The notes: generated from the letters alone by a model not told the origin. Positions 1 through 8,850 are shown, counted from the first letter of the stretch. The stretch: DNA of 64,000 nt from Halorubrum sp. PV6 (GCF_003990725.2 NZ_CP030064.1:62001-126000); one strand, 5' to 3'. Translations and numbers: made by a program.

Positions 1-963
1 GGCGTCGACCACGTCGAGTCGGTCGAAGCGGCGATCGATGCGACCGCAGCGTCCGGCGATCCCTACGACGCGGTGTTGCTCGATTTAAACCTTCCCGACT
101 CGCGGGGGTTGGCGACCGTCGAACGCGTGCTCGACGCCGACCCGTCCGCCGCGGTGGTCGTCCTCACCGGCGCGGGCGACGAGGAGATGGGGAAGCGAGC
201 GGTCGCCAGCGGCGCGCAAGACTTCCTGATCAAAGACCACGTCACGCCGCGGGTCCTGGTCAAGACGATCAGCTACGCCGTCGAACGCAAGCGACAGGCC
301 GCGACGCTGGAGCGACAGCGCCGCCGGCTCGCCGCGCTCAACTGGCTCGTCAGACACGACATCCGCAACGACGCGGCGGTCGTCCTCGGCTGGGCGGAGG
401 GGATCGACCCCGAGAACCCGGCGGAGGCGCGCGCGGTCTCGCGCATCGTCGAGGCGGGCGAGAGCATCGTCGCGTCGACGGAGTCCGCCGGCGCACTCCT
501 CGAGGCGCTCGACGGCGACGGGGACGCGCTCGTCTCGGTCGTCCTGAACGACATCGTCGAAGAGGAGGTAGACCGGCTCGAACGACGCCACGAGGGCGTC
601 CGGACGGCGGTCGGCGGCCTCGACGACACGGTCGTCACTCGGGCCGACCGATTCCTCGGCGTCGTCGTCCGGAACCTCCTCGACAACGCGGTCGTCCACA
701 ACGGCGCCGACGCCCCCGAGGTGACCGTCGACGTCCGCGAACGCGAGGAGACGGTGGTCATCGAGGTTGGCGACAACGGCGCCGGGATGCCAGAGCGAGT
801 TCGGCGCGTGGTCGCCGAGGCGGACGACCCGACCGACCTCACCGACGTCGGCCTCGGCCTCTTCCTCGTCGGAACGTTCGTCGAGCGGTACGGCGGGACT
901 CTCTCCGTCGAGGCCGATCCCGACTCAGGGACGCGCGTCCGAGTCACGCTCGAACGGGCTTAA
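1..963 (+). CDS. Response-regulator receiver / histidine kinase hybrid (5' partial)
   Basis: The reading frame is open from the first base, so the N-terminus lies outside the window. The first ~95 residues look like the end of a receiver domain: a hydrophobic strand ends in the phosphoacceptor region (LLDLNLPDSRGL), followed by the VVVLTG strand and a conserved lysine in FLIKD. Next comes a dimerisation helix with an H-box-like RHDIRND, then an HATPase_c domain with N box (NLLDNAVVHN), G1 box (DNGAGMP) and G2 box (GLGLFLV). There are no membrane segments, so this is a soluble sensor kinase of the kind haloarchaea have in large numbers. The signal is unknown. The gene runs straight into the repeat zone beyond its stop codon. 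Confidence 0.88.
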   Translation, partial: GVDHVESVEAAIDATAASGDPYDAVLLDLNLPDSRGLATVERVLDADPSAAVVVLTGAGDEEMGKRAVASGAQDFLIKDHVTPRVLVKTISYAVERKRQAATLERQRRRLAALNWLVRHDIRNDAAVVLGWAEGIDPENPAEARAVSRIVEAGESIVASTESAGALLEALDGDGDALVSVVLNDIVEEEVDRLERRHEGVRTAVGGLDDTVVTRADRFLGVVVRNLLDNAVVHNGADAPEVTVDVREREETVVIEVGDNGAGMPERVRRVVAEADDPTDLTDVGLGLFLVGTFVERYGGTLSVEADPDSGTRVRVTLERA

Positions 964-974
964 AAACGGCCCCG

Positions 975-1201
975 CGCGCTCCGCTGCGCGCGACTCGTCT
1001 GGTTCAGAACCCGCTCGGCGTCGTTTCTGCACCTCTTCACTTCGGTCGTCGCCGCAGAATATGCCGCCTCCCGGATTTGAACTTCCGAAAGACTCGCTTC
1101 GCTCGTCTTTCGACTTCCCGCTCGCTCCGCTCGCGGGAACGGGGATTGCCCGATCTTCGATTGAGTTTCTACTACTCACGTGGAAACCGCGTCGAAATAG
1201 G
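975..1201. repeat. Older, diverged units of the tRNA-Phe 3'-end repeat
   Basis: Positions 975-1060 match the second part of the 122-bp unit found at 1202-1567, with several substitutions. A new unit begins at 1061 with the same tRNA-Phe 3'-end core (ATGCCGCCTCCCGGATTT on the plus strand) but is 141 bp long and has a different middle. That middle holds a perfect 8-bp hairpin (CGAAAGAC ... GTCTTTCG, about 1085-1111). It also holds a stretch near 1139-1170 that resembles the tRNA-Phe anticodon arm, possibly a decayed tRNA copy. No protein gene is credible here. Confidence 0.75.
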
Positions 1202-1567
1202 ATGCCGCCTCCCGGATTTAAACCTCGCCGAGACGTGCTCGATCCGCTGCGCGCGACTCGTCTGGTTCAGAATCCACTCGGCGTCGTTTCTGCGCCTCCT
1301 CACTTCGTTCGTCGCCGCAGAATATGCCGCCTCCCGGATTTAAACCTCGCCGAGACGTGCTCGATCCGCTGCGCGCGACTCGTCTGGTTCAGAATCCACT
1401 CGGCGTCGTTTCTGCGCCTCCTCACTTCGTTCGTCGCCGCAGAATATGCCGCCTCCCGGATTTAAACCTCGCCGAGACGTGCTCGATCCGCTGCGCGCGA
1501 CTCGTCTGGTTCAGAATCCACTCGGCGTCGTTTCTGCGCCTCCTCACTTCGTTCGTCGCCGCAGAAT
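1202..1567. repeat. Three identical 122-bp tandem units carrying the tRNA-Phe 3' end
   Basis: Units start at 1202, 1324 and 1446, and the three copies appear identical base for base. Each begins with the complement of the last ~22 bases of tRNA-Phe (acceptor 3' strand plus T-arm), with one change in the T-loop (TTAAACC for TTGAACC). A spacer follows that includes a degenerate inverted T-arm (GGTTCAGAATCC). The array abuts the intact tRNA-Phe gene, on the 3' side of the tRNA. The repeated reading frames across it are by-products of the repetition. Confidence 0.95.
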
Positions 1568-1568
1568 A

Positions 1569-1642
1569 TGCCGCCTCCCGGATTTGAACCGGGGACAGCT
1601 CGATCTTCAGTCGAGTGCTCTCCCAGTCTGAGCTAAGGCGGC
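1569..1642 (-). tRNA. tRNA-Phe (GAA)
   Basis: A 74-nt cloverleaf reads on the minus strand. The acceptor stem is GCCGCCT / AGGCGGC with discriminator A. The anticodon stem CTCGA/TCGAG encloses the loop CTGAAGA, anticodon GAA. The T-arm is CCCCGGTTCAAATCCGGGG-like. The 3' CCA is not encoded. A weak TATA-like stretch (complement of GACAAAAGGAT, about 1670-1680) lies at promoter distance. Its own 3' end is repeated several times immediately downstream (toward lower coordinates). Confidence 0.95.
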
Positions 1643-1758
1643 TCGCATCTCGAAGAATGGCGATTCGGGACAAAAGGATTTCGAAAGGCGGCGGGAAGGT
1701 ACGGGGTCCGGACGAACGGTGTCGGCTCCCCGTTTCACTTCGCTTCATGGCCACCGCC

Positions 1759-1926
1759 CGCGGTGTCGCTCGCAGCAGCAGAGTGGGACCGCCCGGATTC
1801 GAACCGAAACCGAACGTGCTCGCTCCGCCGTCGCTGCGCGCGTCCGGTAGGGTTCGAATCCGATCCACGGCTGCTGCTCGCGGTGTCGCTCGCAGCAGCA
1901 GAATGGGACCGCCCGGATTCGAACCG
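1759..1926. repeat. Direct repeat (48 bp, 120-bp spacing) including the tRNA-Pro 3' end
   Basis: Positions 1759-1806 and 1879-1926 are the same apart from one base. Each copy contains a G/C-rich stretch (CGGTGTCGCTCGCAGCAGCAG) followed by the complement of the last 23 bases of tRNA-Pro. Only the copy at higher coordinates continues into an intact tRNA. Between them (about 1794-1861) lies an inverted T-arm (GGATTCGAACC ... GGTTCGAATCC). The spacer shares blocks with the tRNA-Phe unit (ACGTGCTCG and CTGCGCGCG in the same order), so the two arrays look related. Confidence 0.85.
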
Positions 1927-1974
1927 GGGTCACGGGCACCCAAGGCCCGGAGTATACCACTAACCCACGGTCCC
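1904..1974 (-). tRNA. tRNA-Pro (UGG)
   Basis: A 71-nt tRNA on the minus strand. The acceptor stem is GGGACCG / CGGTCCC with discriminator A. The anticodon stem CGGGC/GCCCG encloses the loop CTTGGGT, anticodon TGG, which reads CCA-type proline codons. The T-arm is CCCGGTTCGAATCCGGG. A TATA-like CCTTTAGC on the minus strand near 2004-2012 is at a suitable distance upstream. A pseudo copy of its 3' end sits 120 bp further on, as at the other tRNAs of the window. Confidence 0.94.
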
Positions 1975-2075
1975 GCACCTGTATATACCTCAATCGACCG
2001 CTAAAGGGTTTCGTTGCGAGACGGACTCCGCCGTCGCCGGGATTGCTCCCCTCGGCGACGCGCCCTGCGCCCGGC

Positions 2076-4130
2076 TCACTCCTCGTCGTCGCGAAGTTCG
2101 AGGTCGGCGACGATCTGGTACGGGTCGGTCCCCTTGCGGATCGCGTCGAGCATGAAGAACGCCTCGTCGGGCGCGAGGAAGTGTCTCGTGATCCCGCGGC
2201 CGAGCGGCGTCGGAGAGAAACCGTCGATGAACTCCCACTCCAACAGCTTCCCGATCGCGTGTTTCGTCGGCACTTCGCCGATCATCCGGTCGTTGAGCCG
2301 CTTCGCCTTCTTGCCCGCGACGACGATGTTCGCCAGCGTCTCCTCGACCGCGGCGGTCTCGTCGTAGTGCGTCGCCACGTCCTCCATTTCGCCTTTAAGC
2401 AGGGTGAACGCCACCTCGTCTTCGGTGCGGTCCATCGAGTTGTGATAGACGCCGTCGGGTTCGACGAGGAGGTAGACGCGCCCGCGGTCGTGGTAGTCCG
2501 GGCGCCCCGCTCGCCCGAGCATCTGGGAGAACTCCTGGACCGAGAGCCACTCGATGCCCATCGCCAGCGAGTCGAAGATGACCTGCGAGGCGGGGAAATC
2601 GACGCCAGCCGCGAGCGCCGCGGTGGTGACGACCGCCGAGAGGTCCTGATCCCCGAACATGCGCTCGACCTTCTTCCGCCGACCGTAGTCGAGGCCGGCG
2701 TGGTACGGCGCGGAGTCGTATCGGAGCTTCCGGCTGATCTCGTGACAGCGCCGCCGGGAGTTGGTGAAGATGATCGTCTGCCCGCGGTACCCCTTCGACG
2801 ACTTCGTGTCGAACTCGCGTTTCACGAGTTTGTCGGCGATCTGCGCCTTCTCGCGGCTGTCAGCGAAGGTGACGTGGCGCTCGATTGGGACCGGCCGCTC
2901 CTCGTACTCGATCAGCGTCGCGCGGAGGCGCTCGGCGAGCCACTCGGGGTTCCCGACGGTCGCGGAGAGGTAGACGAACTGCGTCCCGTCGTATCCCGAG
3001 TGGGTTCGCATCCGCTCTTCGCTGTAGTATTTCAGCCGCGAGATGAGTCCGTCGAGGCGGTGGCCGCGCTCGCCCTCCTTCAGCGTGTGGACCTCGTCGA
3101 TGACGACGGTGCCGACGTCGCCCAGGTCCTTTCCGGTCCGGAGCGCGTGGTCGATCCCCTCGTAGGTGCCGACGATCACGTCGGCGTTCGGGTCGAAGCG
3201 GTTGCCGTCGTCGTTCACCCGCGAGGAGCCGACGCGGATCGAGACGTTCAGGAGGTCGCCGTAGCGGTCCCTGAAATCCTCGTGTTTCTGGTTTGCGAGC
3301 GCGACGAGCGGCACCAAAAAGAGGAGCTTCCCGTTCCCTTGTAGCGCGCGGTTGATCCCCGTCAACTCGCCGACGAGGGTCTTGCCGGTCGCGGTGGCGC
3401 TCACCACGAGTTGGTCGTCGCCGTTTAAGAGGCCGTTCCGGACGGAGAGGCTCTGTACGGGGAGCAACTCCTCGAAGCGCCCCTGGACGTGCGCCGAGAG
3501 GTCCGGGTGCAGGTCCAGGTCCTCGGTCCGCACCGGAGAGATGTCGTCGACGTTCGCGGAGACCTCGTCGTACTTGGTGAGGTCGGGGTCGAGCCCGCCC
3601 TGCAGGAGATTGATTATCCGATTTAAATCGCCCGACTCGTACAGTAACTCCTCTAATCGCTCTTCGGCGGCGCCCGTGAACTCGCCTTTATACGAGAGCT
3701 CTCGCTCCAACTCCCGCCGAGCGCAGTCGCGGCAGATCAGCTCGTCGTTGTGTTCGACCGCGCTCTCGCTCGTGATCGGTCCGTATCGGCCGTCGTTCGC
3801 ACAGCGCCGGCAGGTCCGGACGGCCGTCGCCTCCAGCTGGTAGCCGTCGAGCATCGCCTTCAGCCGCGCGCGGTTCTCCGGCGAGGTCTGCTCGGAGATG
3901 CGGATCCGGGCGGCGGCGCGGGCGAGGTCGACGAACTCGTCGGGCTGGCGAGGCTGGTCCTCGCCGTCGCGGGTCACGCGGAACCGCCCCGGCCGCGGCC
4001 CTGCGCTGGTCTCCTTGAGTTCGAGTCGCCCGCGGAGCACCCGGTTCCCGTCGCGCGTGGCGACGACCGTGTAATCGCTCCGCGCCTCGTGGAGGAACAG
4101 CGTCTCGACCTCGGCCAACTGCTGTGACAC
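2076..4130 (-). CDS. Ski2-like DEAD/DEAH-box helicase with zinc-binding cysteines
   Basis: A 684-residue superfamily 2 helicase. The N-terminal ~220 residues carry two CxxC pairs (Cys107/110 and Cys133/136) that probably bind zinc. The helicase core follows: Walker A SATATGKT (244-251), the DEVH box (345-348), a SAT motif, and motif VI GRAGRP in the second RecA domain. This arrangement matches the haloarchaeal helicases related to Hel308/Ski2. It probably unwinds RNA or DNA in the cytoplasm; the exact substrate cannot be told from sequence. The gene stands alone, between tRNA-Pro and the L10e gene. Confidence 0.88.
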   Translation of the reverse strand: MSQQLAEVETLFLHEARSDYTVVATRDGNRVLRGRLELKETSAGPRPGRFRVTRDGEDQPRQPDEFVDLARAAARIRISEQTSPENRARLKAMLDGYQLEATAVRTCRRCANDGRYGPITSESAVEHNDELICRDCARRELERELSYKGEFTGAAEERLEELLYESGDLNRIINLLQGGLDPDLTKYDEVSANVDDISPVRTEDLDLHPDLSAHVQGRFEELLPVQSLSVRNGLLNGDDQLVVSATATGKTLVGELTGINRALQGNGKLLFLVPLVALANQKHEDFRDRYGDLLNVSIRVGSSRVNDDGNRFDPNADVIVGTYEGIDHALRTGKDLGDVGTVVIDEVHTLKEGERGHRLDGLISRLKYYSEERMRTHSGYDGTQFVYLSATVGNPEWLAERLRATLIEYEERPVPIERHVTFADSREKAQIADKLVKREFDTKSSKGYRGQTIIFTNSRRRCHEISRKLRYDSAPYHAGLDYGRRKKVERMFGDQDLSAVVTTAALAAGVDFPASQVIFDSLAMGIEWLSVQEFSQMLGRAGRPDYHDRGRVYLLVEPDGVYHNSMDRTEDEVAFTLLKGEMEDVATHYDETAAVEETLANIVVAGKKAKRLNDRMIGEVPTKHAIGKLLEWEFIDGFSPTPLGRGITRHFLAPDEAFFMLDAIRKGTDPYQIVADLELRDDEE

Positions 4131-4264
4131 TGCCCGTCGGTATGCGAGCGAGGTATTTCAGGAGTTCGGCTCGGCGCGTCGGCGGTGCTACGCGAAAAAA
4201 GCCTGCAGAGAACGGGGCCGTCCCGATCGGGCGGAACCGTCGCCGTGTCGACGAGTCGATCCGC

Positions 4265-4795
4265 TTACGAGACGAGGAGCTTCTCGCCGCGGTCGACCGT
4301 GATCCGGCACGGCGGCGAGAGCTTGTTGTACGCACGGCGGAACGCCTCTTTCACGACGGCTGCCTGCTCGACGTCGCAGTAGGCGGTGAAGACGATGTCG
4401 CCTTTGTTCAGTCGCGCGGCCGTCCCGACCGGCTTGCCGAACGCCTGCCGCATCCCGTCGGAGACACGGTCCGCGCCGGCGCCGGTCGCCTGCTTGTTCT
4501 CCCGGATGACCTGGTGGGGGAACTTGCGGAGGGTCATCTTGTAGTTGCCCTCGCCGAGCTCCTTGATCAGGTGGCGGTTCGCCGAGAGGCGCGCGCTCTC
4601 CAACGAGCCGTGTCGGATCTGCAGCTCCTCCTCGACGCGGAGGCTGATCTGGACGGGGTAGTCGTCCGGCTCCGCGGAGAGGTCGCCCATGTTGTGCTGG
4701 GCGATCTTCGAACCGGGAATGCCCGTGATGTATTCGCGGCGAGTGTACGACGGCTTGTCGATCGTCCGATACATAGAGGCGGGTTTGTCAGACAT
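4265..4795 (-). CDS. rpl10e: 50S ribosomal protein L10e (L16 family)
   Basis: A 176-residue protein starting [10 protein letters not shown], typical in length for archaeal L10e. It contains the family's [10 protein letters not shown] and HNMG regions and the central loop [15 protein letters not shown]. It belongs to the large ribosomal subunit near the A site and central protuberance. The start was chosen at 4795 because homology begins there; the open frame extends upstream but is G/C-rich without family character. A TATA-like CTTTATCG on the minus strand (about 4829-4836) lies upstream. A 6-bp inverted repeat GGCTAC/GTAGCC (4796-4801, 4811-4816) sits at the mRNA 5' end. Confidence 0.97.
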   Translation of the reverse strand: MSDKPASMYRTIDKPSYTRREYITGIPGSKIAQHNMGDLSAEPDDYPVQISLRVEEELQIRHGSLESARLSANRHLIKELGEGNYKMTLRKFPHQVIRENKQATGAGADRVSDGMRQAFGKPVGTAARLNKGDIVFTAYCDVEQAAVVKEAFRRAYNKLSPPCRITVDRGEKLLVS

Positions 4796-4943
4796 GGCTA
4801 CTTGTCCGATGTAGCCCCCGCTGCGGCGATAAAGCCTTCGATACCACGGCGTCGTTGTCGGCTCGTTGCCGGCTGTTTCGGGCGTTTTCCCCACAAAGCG
4901 ACGTGTTGACACACCACTCTCACACCTGCTGGACGCCACCTGT

Positions 4944-5690
4944 TCACTCTTCAGGGGTCGGTTCGAGCGCAACGTGGTCGAACCCGCGATCGGCGAGTCG
5001 CTCTGCGGCGCGGTCCGTAATCGACGGGGCGACGAGGACCCCGCGGACGGTCGTCTCGCCGCCGTCTCCGGGGCCGTCGACGCCCGACTCCGCTCTCACT
5101 GCCCGCACGTACCGCGCCAACTGCCCGACCGCGTCCGGGCCGACCCGCCGCCGTTTCAACTCGACGACGACTGGGTTCCCGTCGGCGTCGTGGCCGAACA
5201 CGTCCATCGGACCGGCGCTGGAGGGGCGCTCGGTCTCGCGGGGCGTAAAGCCCGGTTCGACGAGTTCCGGCCGCTCCAATATTCGGGTCCGCAGGTCCTC
5301 TTCGCTCCCGTGGAGCGTGAGGTCGCGCCCGCCCGTGACGGCCATCGCAGAGAGCTGGTGCACCCGGTCGAAGCGGACCGTCAGCGTCTCGTCCGGGTTG
5401 CTTCGGGTCGAGCGGACCCGGAGCGTCCCCTCGCGGACGGCCGCGCGGTGTTCAGACCCCGGTGGCTGCCAGTTGACCGGCTGGCGCCCTTCGTCGGTGT
5501 GGACGAGGGCGGCCCCGTCGGGCTTTAAGACGCACAGCCGGTCGCCGCTCCCGAGGTCGGAGGCGGCGCGGCCCTCGTAACTGACCGTACAGCGGCCGAA
5601 GAGGGTTATCAGGTCGCCGCGCTCGAAGGCGTCCTCGAGCTCCCAGAGGGCCTCGCGGTGGCTCGGGTCGTGGACGCTCGTGACTGTCAC
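4944..5690 (-). CDS. nucS: Endonuclease NucS (mismatch/branched-DNA endonuclease)
   Basis: A 248-residue protein with the two-domain plan of archaeal NucS/EndoMS. The N-terminal half is the DNA-binding and dimerisation part. The C-terminal RecB-like nuclease shows GPMDVFG (catalytic Asp), VVELKRRR (Glu and Lys of the E-x-K motif) and a following Gln in [10 protein letters not shown]. The family cuts both strands around mismatches, or flapped DNA, with help from PCNA. The C-terminus here ends VALEPTPEE and no clear PCNA-binding peptide is visible. Single gene, next to a small membrane protein. Confidence 0.94.
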   Translation of the reverse strand: MTVTSVHDPSHREALWELEDAFERGDLITLFGRCTVSYEGRAASDLGSGDRLCVLKPDGAALVHTDEGRQPVNWQPPGSEHRAAVREGTLRVRSTRSNPDETLTVRFDRVHQLSAMAVTGGRDLTLHGSEEDLRTRILERPELVEPGFTPRETERPSSAGPMDVFGHDADGNPVVVELKRRRVGPDAVGQLARYVRAVRAESGVDGPGDGGETTVRGVLVAPSITDRAAERLADRGFDHVALEPTPEE

Positions 5691-5752
5691 TGACGACGGT
5701 AGGGGTCGCCGATAAAAAAGACGCGCGCTCGGTCGGCCGCGTGGCCTCCCCG

Positions 5753-5911
5753 CTACGCCCCGCCGTCGTCGCGCCGTGAGACGACGATGCCGGCGACGAA
5801 GAGCACCACGCCGACGGCGAACGCCGCGATGCGAAGCGTCGTGTCCGAGAGGAGGATTCCAGCCAGGACCGCCACGCCGAATCCGCTGTGAAGCACTGCC
5901 GTCAGGTTCAT
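5753..5911 (-). CDS. Small two-helix membrane protein
   Basis: A 52-residue protein beginning MNLTAVLHSG. Two hydrophobic segments fill most of it (about residues 8-24 and 29-46), and a short charged tail ends RRDDGGA. The start at 5911 is preferred because the upstream in-frame extension (MRRVRTRR) is just arginine-rich. Such short orphan membrane proteins are common in haloarchaea; I do not recognise a function. Confidence 0.6.
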   Translation of the reverse strand: MNLTAVLHSGFGVAVLAGILLSDTTLRIAAFAVGVVLFVAGIVVSRRDDGGA

Positions 5912-5992
5912 ACGACGCGTACGGACGCGCCGCACTAAAGCCGGTCGAACCGCGCTGTCGCCGGACCGCGGCCGGCGGCTCCGACTCCCGAG

Positions 5993-7282
5993 TTAGGTGC
6001 CGTGCTCCCAGCTGTCCATGTACTCGCGCTGCTCGTCGCTGAGGGCGTCGTGTTCGACGCCTTCGGCCGCGAGCTTGATCTCGGCGACCTCGCGGTCGAG
6101 CGCGTCGGGGACGTCGTGGACGCCCGGCTCGTACGCGTCGCCGTTCGTCGCGAGCTCACGGACGCAGACCGCCTGCACGCCGAAGCTCTGGTCCATGACC
6201 TCGACCGGATGCCCCAGCGAGATGGGCGCCGCGAGGTTGACGAGCCGCCCCTCGGCGAGGACGTTCAGGACGCGACCGTCCGCCAGCTCGAACCCCTCGA
6301 CGCCGTCGCGGACCTCGTAGCGGTCCACGGCGAGGTCGTCGAGGTCCTCTAAGTTCACCTCGACGTCGAAGTGGCCGGCGTTGGCCAGCAGCACGCCGTC
6401 CTGCATCTGCTCGAAGTGCTCGCGGGTGATCACGTCGCGGTTGCCCGTCGTCGTGATGAACACGTCGCCCTTCTCCGCGGCCTCGACCATCGGGAGCACC
6501 TCGTACCCCTCCATGTGCGCTTCGAGCGCCTTCCGCGGGTCGACCTCGCAGACGATGACGTTCGCGTTCTGGCCGGAGGCCTTCTTCGCGACGCCCTTCC
6601 CGCACTGGCCGTAGCCGCCGACGACGACGTTCTTGCCGGCCCACGAGAGGTTCGTCGTCATCGCGATGGTCGCGAGCGACGACTCGCCCGTGCCGTGGAC
6701 GTTGTCGAACAGCTGTTTCATCGGCGTGTCGTTCACGGCGAAGACGGGGTAGTGCAGCTCGCCGTCGGCGTCCATCGCGCGCAGGCGGTCGACGCCCGTC
6801 GTCGTCTCCTCGGCGCCGCCGACGATGGAGTCGATCAGGTCGGGGTACTCCTCGTGGACGAGCTTCACCATGTCCATCCCGTCGTCGACGGTGATGGTCG
6901 GCTCGTGGCCGAGGCAGGCGTGCATCGCGTCGTAGTACTCCTCGTCGTCGACGCCGCGGACCGCGTAGGAGGTAATCGACTCGTGGGTGTCGAGCGCGGC
7001 CGACACGTCGTCGTGCGTCGAGAGCGGGTTACACCCGGTGATCGCAACCTCGGCGCCCCCGTCGGCGAGGAGTTCGACGAGGTTCGCCGTCTTCGCCTCG
7101 ACGTGCATCGCCATCGCGATGGTCTCGCCGGCGAGCGGCTGCTCGTCGACGAACTCCTCGCGGAGCGCGTTTAAGATCGGCATGTGTTGGAGCGCCCAGT
7201 CCATCTTCCGGCGGCCCTCCGTCCGAGCCGTGTCAACGTCCGTGAGGTGCTTTGACACCGGCGGATACGCGGTTTCGCTCAT
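5993..7282 (-). CDS. ahcY: Adenosylhomocysteinase (S-adenosylhomocysteine hydrolase)
   Basis: A 429-residue enzyme of standard archaeal length. It hydrolyses S-adenosylhomocysteine to adenosine and homocysteine, which relieves inhibition of methyltransferases. Visible landmarks are the substrate-binding N-terminal region (TANLVELLADGGAEVAITGC), the NAD-binding Rossmann motif GYGQCGKGVAKK, and NAGHFDVEV. The start MSETAYPPV at 7282 was chosen over an ATG six codons upstream because it leaves a sensible promoter gap and fits the family. A second SAH-processing enzyme, a deaminase, is encoded about 2 kb away. Confidence 0.97.
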   Translation of the reverse strand: MSETAYPPVSKHLTDVDTARTEGRRKMDWALQHMPILNALREEFVDEQPLAGETIAMAMHVEAKTANLVELLADGGAEVAITGCNPLSTHDDVSAALDTHESITSYAVRGVDDEEYYDAMHACLGHEPTITVDDGMDMVKLVHEEYPDLIDSIVGGAEETTTGVDRLRAMDADGELHYPVFAVNDTPMKQLFDNVHGTGESSLATIAMTTNLSWAGKNVVVGGYGQCGKGVAKKASGQNANVIVCEVDPRKALEAHMEGYEVLPMVEAAEKGDVFITTTGNRDVITREHFEQMQDGVLLANAGHFDVEVNLEDLDDLAVDRYEVRDGVEGFELADGRVLNVLAEGRLVNLAAPISLGHPVEVMDQSFGVQAVCVRELATNGDAYEPGVHDVPDALDREVAEIKLAAEGVEHDALSDEQREYMDSWEHGT

Positions 7283-7389
7283 ACGCTTCAGTTCGCTCAC
7301 GCCGCACTAAACCCTGCCGACACCGTTCGCGTCGAAAGCGGAGAACAGGACCGAACCGCTCGCGTCTCGGCTACCGCGTCGCTCGCGCG

Positions 7390-8760
7390 TCAGTTGCGGG
7401 GGCCGTTGCCGTTGCCGTTCCCGTTACCGGGGCCGGCGTCGTCGTCATCGTCGTCTTCCTCGTCCGCTTCATCGTCTTCCTCATCTTCCGCGTCTTCCTC
7501 GGCGTCGTCCTCCTCGGCGTCACCCTCCTCGGCGTCGCCGTCGTTCTCTTCGTCCGCGTCGTCGCCTTCGTCGTCGCCTTCGTCATCGCTTTCGTCGTCG
7601 TCGTTCCCGTTACCGGCGTGAGCCGGGGGGCCCTGCCCGCCGTCGTTGCCTTGGCCGGCGTGGTCGGGCGCGTTCCCGTTGCCGGGCGCGTCGCTCTCGT
7701 TTTCGTCGCTCTTGTCGTTCTCGTCCGCATCGCCAGCGTCGTCAGGGCCGCCGGGACCGCCCGCGTGGTCCGGGGCGTTACCGGGGTTGTTCTCCGTCAC
7801 GAAGTCCGAGACGGCGGCGCCGATGCCGCCCTCGCGGTCGCTGACCTGCTCGATGAACTCGCGGACGAGCTGTCCGAACGGCTTGGCCTCCGCGTCGTCG
7901 CCCTCGGTCGTCAGATCGACGGTGGTCGAGGCGGTCTCGTTCCCGAACTCGGCGGTCACGTCGACCGTGACGTTCTCGTCGGCGGCGGGGAGGGTGACGG
8001 TACCGTTCGCGTCCGTCTCGTAGGTGCCCTCGCCGACGTAGGTGACGTTCTGCCCCTCGGCGGTCGTGACGTTCACGGAGGCGTTCGCCGCGGCCTCGCC
8101 GTCGTCGGTGACCGTGACGACGGGCTCGCCGTCGGCGTCTTCCACGTCGACTTCGAGTCCCTCAGGGGCTTCGAGGTCGACCGTCGTGGAGACGGAGTCG
8201 TTCTCGACCTCTGCGGTCACGTCGACCGTGACGTCCTCCGCGGCGGCGGGGAGGGTGACGGTGCCGTTCGTGTCCGTCTCGTAGTCGCCCGTGCCGGCGT
8301 AACTGGCGTTCCCCTCGGCGGTCGTGACGTTCACGGAGGCGTTCTCGACCGCGGTGTCGTTATCGGTCACCGTGACGACCGGCTCGCCGTCGGTGTTCTC
8401 GACCTCGAGTTCGAGGCCGTCGGGGGCTTCGAGGTCGGCCGTCACCGAGGCGGAGTCGTTCTCGGCGGCCGCGACCACCGCGACCGTCACGTCCTCTTCA
8501 GGGGTGGGGAGTTCGACGCTTCCGTTCGCGTCCGTCTCGTACTCGCCCGCCCCGCTGTACGACTCGTTTGCCGCGTCGACGACGCTCACGTTCACCGTCG
8601 CGTTCGCGACCGCGGTGCCGTTCTCGGTGACCGTGACGACCGGCGCGTCGCCGCCGTCGTCGACACTCACTTCGAGGTGCCCATCGGCGGCCGCGACGCC
8701 CGTCATCGCGCCGAGCGCGACGACCGCAATCAGCAGCATGCCAATCGTGCGTTTGCTCAT
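7390..8760 (-). CDS. Secreted surface protein with three Ig-like repeats and a long acidic tail
   Basis: A 456-residue protein with a Sec-type signal peptide (MSKRTIGMLLIAVVALGAM, cleavage near residue 25). Three tandem domains of ~85-95 residues follow. Each has the pattern PVVTVT...NATVNV...ETDANG(T/S)V.LP...VTVDVTA and is rich in N-glycosylation sequons (NGT, NVT, NAS). A G/N/H-rich linker (NNPGNAPDHAGGPGG) comes next, then about 100 residues dominated by Asp/Glu, ending GNGNGNGNGPRN. The plan suggests an adhesin or S-layer-associated secreted protein. There is no PGF-CTERM motif or C-terminal membrane helix, so how it is anchored is unclear. The domain repeats are also visible at DNA level around 7920-8530. 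Confidence 0.82.
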   Translation of the reverse strand: MSKRTIGMLLIAVVALGAMTGVAAADGHLEVSVDDGGDAPVVTVTENGTAVANATVNVSVVDAANESYSGAGEYETDANGSVELPTPEEDVTVAVVAAAENDSASVTADLEAPDGLELEVENTDGEPVVTVTDNDTAVENASVNVTTAEGNASYAGTGDYETDTNGTVTLPAAAEDVTVDVTAEVENDSVSTTVDLEAPEGLEVDVEDADGEPVVTVTDDGEAAANASVNVTTAEGQNVTYVGEGTYETDANGTVTLPAADENVTVDVTAEFGNETASTTVDLTTEGDDAEAKPFGQLVREFIEQVSDREGGIGAAVSDFVTENNPGNAPDHAGGPGGPDDAGDADENDKSDENESDAPGNGNAPDHAGQGNDGGQGPPAHAGNGNDDDESDDEGDDEGDDADEENDGDAEEGDAEEDDAEEDAEDEEDDEADEEDDDDDDAGPGNGNGNGNGPRN

Positions 8761-8787
8761 GTCCACTCGGGTCGTGACACTGTTACC

Positions 8788-8850
8788 GTATAAAAAGAGA
8801 ACTCGGTTAACGCGGTTTAATCCGGATTGTATCCGGGTTAACGGCACTGT
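8788..8850 (-). promoter_or_regulatory. Promoter of the Ig-like protein gene with flanking palindromes
   Basis: On the minus strand CTTTTTATACGG (about 8786-8797) forms a TATA box about 28 bp upstream of the ATG, consistent with a leaderless message. Just upstream of it are two copies of GGTTAAC and a palindrome CCGGAT-TGT-ATCCGG (about 8821-8835). These could be operator elements. Confidence 0.55.

Noticed and set aside
1202-1567. CRISPR-like regular repetition
   Set aside because: Units are directly adjacent identical 122-bp blocks without unique spacers, and no cas genes are present.
767-1631. Several overlapping plus-strand frames of 60-230 codons with repeated peptide (MPPPGFKPRRDVLDPLRA...)
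   Set aside because: They arise because the 122-bp DNA repeat is not a multiple of three and has no stops in these frames. The peptide is a translation of tRNA complement and spacer; no family, no promoter.
1615-2004. Frame of 129 codons across both tRNA genes
   Set aside because: It reads through two tRNA genes on the opposite strand and the repeats; Arg/Ser/Pro-rich shadow composition.
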